A stretch of DNA of 45,644 bases from a virus. The position numbers and the translations under genes were made by a program. Numbering within the stretch: position 1 is the stretch's first letter; every line of letters starts with the position of its first letter. Under the pieces are notes generated by a model that had not been told where the DNA came from, ran no database searches, and saw nothing but the letters and a program-made list of their open reading frames with translations. Below are positions 12,688 to 19,741 of this stretch, piece after piece. The stretch is from positions 1 through 45,644 of the IMG/VR virus record IMGVR_UViG_3300031951_000311. One strand, given 5' to 3'.

Positions 12688-14673
12688 GTGCTCGGCCTAA
12701 AACACAATGTCGTTTCCGATACGGAGTGCTACCCCGACTACTGGCTAGCGAAGTTCAAAAGTCTGAACACCGGCAAGTACGTCGAGTACGAGAAGTACCC
12801 AGGCAAAGAACTCGAAATCGACAAGCTGCGCACAGTGCTGGCGAACTTCCTCGTCATCACGTTCAACGGCATCCACTACGACCTTCCGATGATGGTCTTG
12901 GCGCTGTCAGGCGCCACGAACGAGCAACTCAAGTTCGCATCGGACTGGATCATCAACAACGGCAAGAAGTGCTGGGAGTTCTACGAGAACTTCGGCCTGC
13001 GCGAGCCGCGCTGGATCGACCACATCGACCTGATGGAAGTCGCCTTCGGCGACGGGTCGCTGAAGCTCTACGGCGGCCGGCTGCACAGCAAGCGGCTGCA
13101 AGACCTCCCCATCGACCCTGACACCCGCATAACGCCCGAGATGCGCCCAGGGTTGCGCTCGTACTGCGGCAACGACCTCGACACCACGGAAGACCTCGCG
13201 CGCCACCTGAAGCCGCAGCTAGAGCTTCGCATGTCGATGAGCGATATGTACGGCACCGACCTCCGCAGCAAGTCGGACGCTCAGATCGCCGAAGCGGTGA
13301 TTCGCAAGGAGGTAAGCGACATGCTCGGCCGCAAGGTCGAGAAGACCCGCGTACCGGCCGGCACGGCATTCAGCTACGACCCGCCTGCGTTCCTGAGCTT
13401 CCAGACCGAGCAACTGCAACTGCGGCTGGTCGAGGTGTCGTCGTCAAAGTTCATCGTGGACGAGAACGGGTCGGCGATTGAACCTCCCGCCCTGGCTGGC
13501 ATGGTCGTCGCCATCGGCGCCGGCCGCTACCGCATGGGCATCGGGGGTCTGCACTCATCGGAGCAGAACGCCGCGCACGTCGCTGACGACGAGACCGTTC
13601 TGATGGACGCCGATGTCACGTCCTTTTACCCCTCGATCATCTTGCAGTGCGGTCTATACCCCGCCCATTTGACCGAGGCTTTCCTGCGCGTCTACAAGTC
13701 GATTCTCGACCGCCGCGTCACCGCCAAACGCAACAAGGACAAGGTGGTGGACTTGGTGCTGAAGATTGTGCTGAACGGGTCGTTCGGCAAGTTCGGCAAC
13801 CGCTACTCCACGCTCTACTCCCCGAAGCTCCTGCTGCAAGTGACCATCACCGGGCAGTTCGCTTTGCTCATGCTGATCGAAGCCTTGCACGAAGACGGCA
13901 TCGAGTGCGTGTCGGCCAACACGGACGGCATCGTGCTCAAGTTCCACAAGTCGCGACTCGAAGACGTTCGCGCGCACATTGCTGCGTGGAGCGAGCGCAC
14001 GAAGTTCGCGATGGAAGAAACCTTCTACAAGGCGTTGTTCAGCCGCGATGTCAACAACTACCTCGCTCTGAAGGTCGGTGGCGGCATCAAGGGTAAAGGT
14101 GACTACGCCGAGGTCTCGATCTCGAAGAACCCGAGCAACGCCATCGTCAACACCGCCGTCAAGGCGTTCCTTGAGCACGGCACGCCCATCGAGAAGACCA
14201 TTCGCGAGTGCGACGACATCCGGCAGTTCCTCACCGTCCAGCGGGTCACTGGTGGCGCCGTCAAGATCACCAAAACGAACTACGACGACAAGCTCACCCC
14301 GGGCAAGATGCGCGACCTTCTGCTGACCTCTGGGTGGCACCAAGTCGAACCTGGACCGCTCTCCAAGGCGCGCTTTGCCGAGTTCGACTTTGACCTCGGC
14401 ATGGACGTAGAGACAGCTTACCGCGTCCACTGCGGCGACGACGAGTTCGACTACATCGGCAAGGTCGTTCGCTTCTACATCGGTCGTGGCGTCAAGACCG
14501 CGCTGCACTACGCCAAGAAGAACAAGAAGGGCAACCGCAACAAGGTGTCGATGAGCGACGGCGCGGTGCCGTGCATGGAGCTACCTGACACGTTGCCGGG
14601 TGACATCGACTACAACTTCTACATCAACGAAGCGCGGCGCGTGCTGCGGGATATTGGAGTGGCGCATGGGTGA
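12688..14673 (+). CDS. Family B DNA polymerase with 3'-5' exonuclease
   Basis: Replicative polymerase, 661 aa. Exonuclease motifs: SDTE (D11, E13), TFNGIHYDLP (about 58-67) and YCGNDLD (about 158-164). Polymerase motifs: A, DVTSFYPSII (about 308-318); B, LNGSFGKFGNRYS (about 362-374); C, SANTDG (about 409-414), where the usual DTDS is NTDG, a variant known in some phage family B enzymes. It is short for a cellular PolB and lacks an obvious thumb-associated accessory domain. GTG 12688 is the only start after the in-frame stop at 12673-12675 that keeps motif ExoI, and no Shine-Dalgarno precedes it, so initiation is unusual. It works with the helicase, SSB and primase of this window. Confidence 0.88.
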   Translation: MLGLKHNVVSDTECYPDYWLAKFKSLNTGKYVEYEKYPGKELEIDKLRTVLANFLVITFNGIHYDLPMMVLALSGATNEQLKFASDWIINNGKKCWEFYENFGLREPRWIDHIDLMEVAFGDGSLKLYGGRLHSKRLQDLPIDPDTRITPEMRPGLRSYCGNDLDTTEDLARHLKPQLELRMSMSDMYGTDLRSKSDAQIAEAVIRKEVSDMLGRKVEKTRVPAGTAFSYDPPAFLSFQTEQLQLRLVEVSSSKFIVDENGSAIEPPALAGMVVAIGAGRYRMGIGGLHSSEQNAAHVADDETVLMDADVTSFYPSIILQCGLYPAHLTEAFLRVYKSILDRRVTAKRNKDKVVDLVLKIVLNGSFGKFGNRYSTLYSPKLLLQVTITGQFALLMLIEALHEDGIECVSANTDGIVLKFHKSRLEDVRAHIAAWSERTKFAMEETFYKALFSRDVNNYLALKVGGGIKGKGDYAEVSISKNPSNAIVNTAVKAFLEHGTPIEKTIRECDDIRQFLTVQRVTGGAVKITKTNYDDKLTPGKMRDLLLTSGWHQVEPGPLSKARFAEFDFDLGMDVETAYRVHCGDDEFDYIGKVVRFYIGRGVKTALHYAKKNKKGNRNKVSMSDGAVPCMELPDTLPGDIDYNFYINEARRVLRDIGVAHG

Positions 14674-14899
14674 CATCGCTGACGAACACGTCAATCAGAT
14701 TATGGAGTTCGGCATGTGGGGCTGGTTACCGAGACGAGCCTACGGCCCGCGCGTCTCGTGCAAGTTCTGCGGTGCCTACAACGTCTACTGGCAGCGCACC
14801 CGAGAGGGCTGGCAACTGAACAACACAGACAACCTTGAACGGCACTTGTGCCGACAACCAGAACAGCCGAACGCAGAAGGATTTGATGATGTGGACTGA
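14666..14899 (+). CDS. 77-aa zinc-finger-like protein
   Basis: CKFCGAYNVYWQRTREGW followed by NLERHLC gives a C-x2-C...H-x-C set that could bind one zinc ion. The N-terminus (MGDIADEHVNQIMEFGMWGW) is helical. ATG 14666 overlaps the polymerase stop by 8 nt (ATGGGTGA) and has GGAG eight nt upstream, so the two are coupled. Small proteins with the CxxCGAxxVYW motif are common after phage polymerase genes; the role is unknown. Confidence 0.65.
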   Translation: MGDIADEHVNQIMEFGMWGWLPRRAYGPRVSCKFCGAYNVYWQRTREGWQLNNTDNLERHLCRQPEQPNAEGFDDVD

Positions 14900-15440
14900 T
14901 TTGATGATCGACTTGGAGAGCGCAGGTTTACCGCCCAACGGCGCCATCATGAGCATTGGCGCCTGCTTCTTCGACATCGCCAAGTGCGAGATCGGGCCGA
15001 CCTTCAAGAAGAACATTCAACTGGCTACTGCCGTGCGCGACGGCGGCGTCATGGAGCCGAGCACAATCCTCTGGTGGCTTCAGCAGAGTGACGAGGCTCG
15101 CCGCTCCACCATCTTCGACACCTACGACAATCGCAAGGTGCTGGCCGAGTTCCGCGAGTTCATCGCCGAGCACAGCGACGAGAAGGACGTTCGCCCGTGG
15201 GGGAACAGCAGTTCGTTCGACATGACGCTGCTGAACTCGGCCTACATTCGCATCGGCGAGAAAGCACCGTGGCGCTTCTATAACGAGCGCTGCTTCCGCA
15301 CCGTCCGCAATATGTACCCGAGCGTCGAATACAACCCTGACGATAAAGGCGGCGGCGCGCACAACGCGCTGACCGACGCCATCTTCCAGGCCCAGCATTT
15401 GTTCAAGATCAAAAATCGAAATGCGCGAAAGCAAGATTGA
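14889..15440 (+). CDS. DnaQ-like 3'-5' exonuclease (Rv2179c-like)
   Basis: A 183-aa DEDD-superfamily exonuclease. Motif I is DLMIDLES near residues 4-11 (D8, E10), motif II is SSSFDMTLLN (D near 112), and motif III is HNALTDAI (H158, D163), the DEDDh arrangement. GAIMSIGACFFD after motif I is typical of the Rv2179c-like branch acting on RNA or DNA 3' ends. ATG 14889 has AAGGA seven nt upstream, whereas the adjacent ATG 14886 is too close. It overlaps the end of the preceding gene. It may supply extra proofreading or nucleotide recycling. Confidence 0.8.
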   Translation: MWTDLMIDLESAGLPPNGAIMSIGACFFDIAKCEIGPTFKKNIQLATAVRDGGVMEPSTILWWLQQSDEARRSTIFDTYDNRKVLAEFREFIAEHSDEKDVRPWGNSSSFDMTLLNSAYIRIGEKAPWRFYNERCFRTVRNMYPSVEYNPDDKGGGAHNALTDAIFQAQHLFKIKNRNARKQD

Positions 15441-15732
15441 AGACCTCCTGCACCAGCGGATCAAAGACCTCGGCGGCGAACACCGCAGGGCTAAGTGGGT
15501 CGGACGCAACGGTGCTCCAGACGACTACATCATGGTTCACCCGCGCTCGTCGCCCCGCTGGTGGCAAAACGGGTTCGTCGGTTGGGTCGAGTGCAAGGCA
15601 CCGAAGAAAGGGCCGCGCTCAGACCAAGCCCGCGAGCACGAGCGCATGCGAGCGTTCGGCATCCATGTGCTCGTAATCAACACCCCCGAACTGATCGACT
15701 TCTACTTCCCACTCCCTGAAAGCAAGCAATGA
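15421..15732 (+). CDS. VRR-NUC domain nuclease
   Basis: A 103-aa single-domain VRR-NUC endonuclease. The core is GAPDDY (P33, D34, D35) and WVECKAPKK (E57, K59), followed by SDQAREHERMRAFG and the strand IHVLVIN, the standard order of this PD-(D/E)XK branch. Stand-alone phage VRR-NUC proteins are known structure-selective nucleases acting on branched DNA and are commonly encoded beside an SNF2-type helicase, as here. ATG 15421 overlaps the exonuclease gene by 20 nt, and its stop overlaps the next ATG (ATGA). Confidence 0.88.
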   Translation: MRESKIEDLLHQRIKDLGGEHRRAKWVGRNGAPDDYIMVHPRSSPRWWQNGFVGWVECKAPKKGPRSDQAREHERMRAFGIHVLVINTPELIDFYFPLPESKQ

Positions 15733-16169
15733 CCAATCCGATCTCCGCAGACATCTCAATCATCAAGCTCTGGTTCGAGCGCGCTGTGCCGAACCCGACC
15801 GACAAGAACCGGGCCGTGCAGATCGGTGTTCACTTCGAGGAAGTGGCCGAGATGGCTGAAGCGATCCGTGAGGATAAGGTTCACGAAAAGCTCGCGTACA
15901 TTGCCGATTTTCACAAGCGTTTGAACCAGGGGTTTGCGACTGACGACCCCCTGGTCAACCGCAAAGAACTACTCGACTCGCTGTGCGACCAGATCGTCAC
16001 GGCGGTCGGCGTGGCCCATATGTTCGGCATGGACATTGCCGGTGCGCTGTCGGAAGTGAATCGCAGCAATTGGTCGAAGTTTATCGACGGACAGCCGGTG
16101 TTCAACGAGCACGGCAAGATTGCCAAGGGGCCGGAGTACACGCCACCGAACCTTGACTCGTTTCTGTGA
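15729..16169 (+). CDS. MazG-like nucleotide pyrophosphohydrolase
   Basis: A 146-aa all-alpha protein with the EExxE...ExxD metal-binding motifs of the MazG/dUTPase superfamily: HFEEVAEMAEAI (E37, E38, E41) and KELLDSLCDQIV (E80, D83, D87). The C-terminal SEVNRSNWSKF plus GKIAKGPEYTPP is the segment usual in phage MazG-like proteins. These enzymes hydrolyse non-canonical NTPs or lower (p)ppGpp-type signals; substrate here unknown. ATG 15729 overlaps the preceding stop (ATGA) inside the replication operon. Confidence 0.8.
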   Translation: MTNPISADISIIKLWFERAVPNPTDKNRAVQIGVHFEEVAEMAEAIREDKVHEKLAYIADFHKRLNQGFATDDPLVNRKELLDSLCDQIVTAVGVAHMFGMDIAGALSEVNRSNWSKFIDGQPVFNEHGKIAKGPEYTPPNLDSFL

Positions 16170-16429
16170 ACTGCCGTCAAAAATGGCGGGTTCGCATGCT
16201 TCGCCTTCGCGTTGACTACTTGGACGGCGCGGGGCTTGCGCGACTGCTCAATGAGGTTGTTGACGCCGAGATTGCGTCTCGCCCACTCAACCTAAGCGCG
16301 ACGCCATGGCGAATTGTCAGGACGCTCGCTTGCGAAGCGGTAGACGACGAAATCGGGGCGGTAGTTTGGGCAGCCCGGCGCGAGCGCGAGCGTCGGCTGA
16401 AACTTAGAAACTTTGAACCTCGTCGATGA
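16166..16429 (+). CDS. 87-aa hypothetical protein
   Basis: Arg-rich and helical (RLRVDYLDGAGLARLLNEVV; VVWAARRERERRLKLRNF). GTG 16166 overlaps the previous stop (GTGA) and gives 87 aa; ATG 16196 is an alternative. The stop overlaps the helicase ATG by 4 nt, which supports its being translated. No domain is recognised. It may simply be a small helicase partner. Confidence 0.5.
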   Translation: MNCRQKWRVRMLRLRVDYLDGAGLARLLNEVVDAEIASRPLNLSATPWRIVRTLACEAVDDEIGAVVWAARRERERRLKLRNFEPRR

Positions 16430-17877
16430 TATTCACCCCCCGCCCCTACCAGCAGATCATTCGCGACTTCGGGCTTGCGCACCGCCGCTGCAACATCTTC
16501 GCTTCGCCCGGTATGGGCAAGACAGCGGCCGGCATCGACATCTTCGAGAGTCGGCGCCTGTTCGGTGAAGCCAAGCGCATGCTGGTTCTCGCCCCGAAGC
16601 GAGTGGCTGTCAGCACTTGGCCCAAGGAGGTGCCCAAGTGGCACGAATCGTTCGGCCACCTGACGACTGCCGCTGCGGTCGGAACGGTAGACGAACGCAT
16701 CGCTGCGCTCCGCAGGAACGCGCACATTACCAGCATCAACTACGACAACATCGCTTGGCTGTTGGAGGTCTACAAAGACCACTGGCCTTTCGACATGGTG
16801 CTGGCTGACGAATCGACGCGGCTCAAGGGGCTCAGGGTCTCCCTGCAACCGGGCAAGACGCGCAAAGACGGAACGACCGGCGAGGCATACCTCACCGGCC
16901 AAGGAGCGTCGCGCGCAAAGGCGCTAGCCGACATCGCGCACACCAAGATCAGGACGTGGATCAACGCGACCGGATCGCCGGCCCCAAACGGACTCGTCGA
17001 TCTGTGGGGTCAGCAGTGGTTCGTTGACGCCGGCCGCAGGCTCGGCAACAGCTTCAGCGCCTTCAGCGACCGCTGGTTCCGCGCCGTGCCCGGCAGTGAC
17101 GGGTACTCGAAGATCGAACCCCTGCGCTACGCCCAGGCCGAGATCGAAGCGCTCATGCGCGAGTGCTCGATCACGGTGGACGCGAAGGATTGGTTCCCGC
17201 TTGAGAAGGTGATTGAGCGCGAGGTCTACATCGACCTACCGAACAAAGCGCGCAAGGTCTACAACGAGCTTGAGAAGGAACTGTTCGCGATGCTCGAAAG
17301 CGGCATCCCGGTCGAAATCTTCTCGGCCGGCAGCAAGTTGCAGAAGCTCCTGCAAGTCGCCAGCGGCAGCATCATCTACGACACCGAGGCGCGCAAGTGG
17401 GAAGCCCTGCACGACGAGAAGCTGGAAGCGCTGAAGTCGATCAAGGAGGAAACCAACGGTGAGAACCTGCTGGTGGCCTACCAGCACAAGGCCGACCTCG
17501 CGCGCATCCTCAAGGCGTTCCCCAAAGCTGTGTATCTGGACGACAAGCCATCGACCGTTGACCGATGGAACCGGGGCGAGATACAGATGCTCGTGTGCCA
17601 CCCCGCAAGCGCGGGGCACGGGTTGGACTTGCAGCACGGCGGCCGAATCCTCGTGGACTACGCCACCGGCTACAACCTCGAATACGACGAGCAAGTCATT
17701 GAGCGCCTCGGCCCCACGCGCCAGTACCAAGCCGGCTACAAGCGCTCGGTGTTCCGCTACCGGATCATTGCTCGCGACACGATGGAAGAACACGGCTCGC
17801 TGCCGGCCGTGCAGCGCAAGATGAGCATTCAGGACAGCTTCAAGCACGCCATGAAGGTGCGGCGCGCTCAGGGTTAA
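16426..17877 (+). CDS. SNF2-family DEAD-like helicase
   Basis: A 483-aa superfamily 2 ATPase. Walker A is ASPGMGKTAAG (residues 26-36), motif Ia APKRVAVSTWPKE, motif II VLADEST (about 125-131), motif III NATGSPAPNGLVDLWGQ, motif V HPASAGHGLDLQHGG, and motif VI ERLGPTRQ. This is the compact phage SNF2-like helicase that normally sits next to a VRR-NUC nuclease and a PolB or PolA gene. It probably unwinds or remodels branched DNA in replication or recombination. ATG 16426 overlaps the previous stop (ATGA). It ends the replication operon proper; a new promoter candidate follows. Confidence 0.88.
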   Translation: MIFTPRPYQQIIRDFGLAHRRCNIFASPGMGKTAAGIDIFESRRLFGEAKRMLVLAPKRVAVSTWPKEVPKWHESFGHLTTAAAVGTVDERIAALRRNAHITSINYDNIAWLLEVYKDHWPFDMVLADESTRLKGLRVSLQPGKTRKDGTTGEAYLTGQGASRAKALADIAHTKIRTWINATGSPAPNGLVDLWGQQWFVDAGRRLGNSFSAFSDRWFRAVPGSDGYSKIEPLRYAQAEIEALMRECSITVDAKDWFPLEKVIEREVYIDLPNKARKVYNELEKELFAMLESGIPVEIFSAGSKLQKLLQVASGSIIYDTEARKWEALHDEKLEALKSIKEETNGENLLVAYQHKADLARILKAFPKAVYLDDKPSTVDRWNRGEIQMLVCHPASAGHGLDLQHGGRILVDYATGYNLEYDEQVIERLGPTRQYQAGYKRSVFRYRIIARDTMEEHGSLPAVQRKMSIQDSFKHAMKVRRAQG

Positions 17878-17881
17878 CCCC

Positions 17882-17911
17882 TTGCTCGTTATTTAGCAAT
17901 TGCGGTATGCT
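17882..17911 (+). promoter_or_regulatory. Putative promoter of the 17944-19741 accessory/excision operon
   Basis: -35 TTGCTC (17882-17887), 18-bp spacer, -10 TATGCT (17906-17911), then GGGAG before ATG 17944. A degenerate class B dyad (TAGCAATTGCGG, 17894-17905) lies in the spacer. Confidence 0.5.
17894..17905. promoter_or_regulatory. Degenerate class B operator candidate
   Basis: TAGCAATTGCGG matches TCGC-N4-GCGA at 6 of 8 fixed positions and lies in the spacer of the 17882-17911 promoter. Weakest of the four class B sites. Confidence 0.3.
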
Positions 17912-17943
17912 TTCAGCACCATGTTTCGCAAAGGGAGTACGCC

Positions 17944-18663
17944 ATGAGCGTCAACGGAGTAGAGATCAGAGTTGGTCAGATTTGGAAGACACGCGGGGGC
18001 GCCGAGGCGGTTGTGACCTCGCGTGTGCCGGCCATGCGCAGAGCCATTCAGGTTCAGTTCAAGGACGGCACAACGTCATCCCTGTACCTGAACGGCCGGC
18101 AGTTCGGTGAAGGTGACGGCACGGACGACTTGCTGTTCCTCGTCGAGTGCCCCGAGGCCCGGCCCGAGCGCCGCCTGCGCGGCGAGCCGTCAAGCAATCA
18201 GATGCGGCGCAAGACCGACTGGCCGAACGTCAAGCCAACCGTCGAGCCTGTCGTTCCAGACCTCAAGGCGAGCCCCGAGGAATTTGCGGCGAGCATCCCT
18301 GGTGCGCTCGGCGAACCTGAGGTTCCTGCGAACTCACCCCGGCGCGGAATGAGTGAGGCTATCCCGCCGTTCGCAAAGATGCTCATCGACGAGTTCGAGC
18401 GTGAGCAAGCTGAACGACTCGAAGAAATGCTCGCCGAAGTCGATAAGCATTCGGCCCTGAGCGTGCAAGTCGGTGGTGGGCACTACAAGTCATTCGCCAT
18501 TCAGCCAGTCGAGTTCATCCACCGCAACGGCATCCCGTTCATCGAAGGGAACGCCATCAAGTACCTCTGCCGCTGGCGCGACAAGGGCGGCATTCAAGAC
18601 TTGGAGAAGGTCAAGCACTACATCGACTTGCTGATTGAGATGGAAAGGGAGAAAGCAAAATGA
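17944..18663 (+). CDS. DUF3310 protein with N-terminal SH3-like domain
   Basis: A 239-aa fusion. The N-terminal 60 residues (VEIRVGQIWKTRGG, then IQVQFKDGTTSSLYLNGRQF) resemble a small SH3-like barrel. Residues about 70-160 are a variable acidic/Pro linker. The C-terminal 65 residues are DUF3310: QVGGGHYKSFAIQPVEFI, FIEGNAIKYLCRWRDKGG, DLEKVKHYIDLLIE. DUF3310 is a widespread small phage domain often labelled nucleotide-kinase-like, without proven activity. GGGAG precedes ATG 17944. First gene of a rightward accessory operon that ends in the excisionase; its own promoter candidate lies just upstream. Confidence 0.8.
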   Translation: MSVNGVEIRVGQIWKTRGGAEAVVTSRVPAMRRAIQVQFKDGTTSSLYLNGRQFGEGDGTDDLLFLVECPEARPERRLRGEPSSNQMRRKTDWPNVKPTVEPVVPDLKASPEEFAASIPGALGEPEVPANSPRRGMSEAIPPFAKMLIDEFEREQAERLEEMLAEVDKHSALSVQVGGGHYKSFAIQPVEFIHRNGIPFIEGNAIKYLCRWRDKGGIQDLEKVKHYIDLLIEMEREKAK

Positions 18664-18953
18664 GTACAGCATTCTGGATAGTCCTCGCACTGTGCGCCGG
18701 CACAGCCTTTGGTTTCGGCCTGTCTGCATTGCTTGCGGCCAATGGGCCGAACGATGAAGACGATGACCCTGCAAGCGACTTGCCGACATCGCCCGACACG
18801 CCGCGACTTGACTACCTCATCGCGCAGAAGTTCAACGTGACGCACACGGGCGGCATGTGGGCCGTGCTCAAGAGCGAAGACCACCAACTCGTTTCCATCG
18901 GCCTCGACCTCCGTGGTTGCATCGACAGCGCAGAAAGGCAGCAACGTGGCTGA
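18660..18953 (+). CDS. 97-aa membrane-anchored protein
   Basis: MSTAFWIVLALCAGTAFGFG at the start is a hydrophobic anchor or uncleaved signal. It is followed by an acidic linker (GPNDEDDDPASD) and a small domain (RLDYLIAQKFNVTHTGGMWA). ATG 18660 overlaps the upstream stop (ATGA). Function unknown; the domain after the anchor probably faces the periplasm or cytoplasm depending on topology. Confidence 0.6.
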   Translation: MSTAFWIVLALCAGTAFGFGLSALLAANGPNDEDDDPASDLPTSPDTPRLDYLIAQKFNVTHTGGMWAVLKSEDHQLVSIGLDLRGCIDSAERQQRG

Positions 18954-19143
18954 TGAGATCGACAAGACCGTAGACCGCGACGAGCTTGAACGCCCAGCGC
19001 GGATAGCTGCCAGCCGGCGCCCGGAAGGGCCGGTGGCAAACGGTTCTTGCCACTACTGCGGCGAGCGCATCCCTGAGCCGATGCGCTGGTGCGACGCCGA
19101 CTGTCGGAACGAGTGGGCCGAGATGCAGGCGAGGAAGCGGTGA
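18946..19143 (+). CDS. 65-aa DksA/TraR-like zinc-finger protein
   Basis: The C-terminal CHYCGERIPEPMRWCDADCR has the CxxC...CxxxC spacing of the small DksA/TraR-type zinc finger that many phages encode. The N-terminus is acidic and helical (VADEIDKTVDRDELE). GTG 18946 follows AAAGG at seven nt and overlaps the end of the previous gene. Phage proteins of this type may alter host RNA polymerase activity, but this one lacks the long coiled-coil of DksA and has no proven target. Confidence 0.65.
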   Translation: MADEIDKTVDRDELERPARIAASRRPEGPVANGSCHYCGERIPEPMRWCDADCRNEWAEMQARKR

Positions 19144-19415
19144 GAGTCGTTCTTTTTCAGCGCGGCAGTTTGGGGCCGCTATACATGACGGACGCGCTCC
19201 TTACCAAAGAAGGGCACATCGCAAGCGGGTACGTTGTCAACGGTGCTTGGTATTACAAGCGTGACGGTGACCGCTGTAGTTCCAACGACTACTACGGGAA
19301 AGAAACTCACTCATGGGGCGCCGACCCTGGCGAGCGAGTTGTTCTTGTCCCCGACGAGATCGCGGATCGGCACAGTGGCTACGAGGGTGTGATCGCGTGG
19401 GCTGAAACGCGATGA
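19140..19415 (+). CDS. 91-aa hypothetical protein
   Basis: Starts at GTG 19140 (GTGA overlap with the preceding stop; GAGG five nt upstream). The sequence is beta-rich with aromatic residues (VRVVLFQRGSLGPLYM; NGAWYYKRDGDRCSSNDYYG). No family is recognised. It is coupled to the excisionase gene by an ATGA overlap and may simply share its transcript. Confidence 0.55.
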   Translation: MRVVLFQRGSLGPLYMTDALLTKEGHIASGYVVNGAWYYKRDGDRCSSNDYYGKETHSWGADPGERVVLVPDEIADRHSGYEGVIAWAETR

Positions 19416-19741
19416 CCCGCATCCTCACCCCCGAGCAAGTGGCCGAGATGCTCGGCTGCACACCCGAGACCGTGCGTGAGAAGACCCCGCACATCATCCC
19501 CGGCGCCAAGTTCGGTCGCGATTGGGTCTACAGCGAGTCGCTGGTGGTGCGCGCGGTGGAGCGCATGAGTACCGTGGTGCTGGTGGATTCGCTGAACGGA
19601 CCGTTACCTAAGTCGAAAAACGGAATGGTGAAAGCCGCAGATGTTTTGGCATATCGAGACGCGCACCAAGTCTCGTTGTCCGAAGCGTTCTACAAAGTCA
19701 CCATAGCTACCAAAGACGAGCCGCCAAGTCTGAACCCCTGA
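19412..19741 (+). CDS. xis: Excisionase-like HTH protein
   Basis: A MerR-type/HTH_17 fold over residues 5-48: LTPEQVAEMLGCTPETVREK, then IIPGAKFGRDWVYSESLVV. This is the pattern of recombination directionality factors and small regulators that bind near attachment sites. The last gene of the rightward early transcript, it ends inside the 3' end of the convergent integrase gene (35-bp tail-to-tail overlap, 19707-19741). Excisionase is inferred from fold and location; a transcriptional regulator with the same fold cannot be excluded. Confidence 0.7.
   Translation: MTRILTPEQVAEMLGCTPETVREKTPHIIPGAKFGRDWVYSESLVVRAVERMSTVVLVDSLNGPLPKSKNGMVKAADVLAYRDAHQVSLSEAFYKVTIATKDEPPSLNP

Noticed and set aside
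15729-16169. Possible dCTPase or dUTPase
   Set aside because: The EExxE...ExxD all-alpha pattern fits MazG-like enzymes; trimeric dUTPase motifs are absent.
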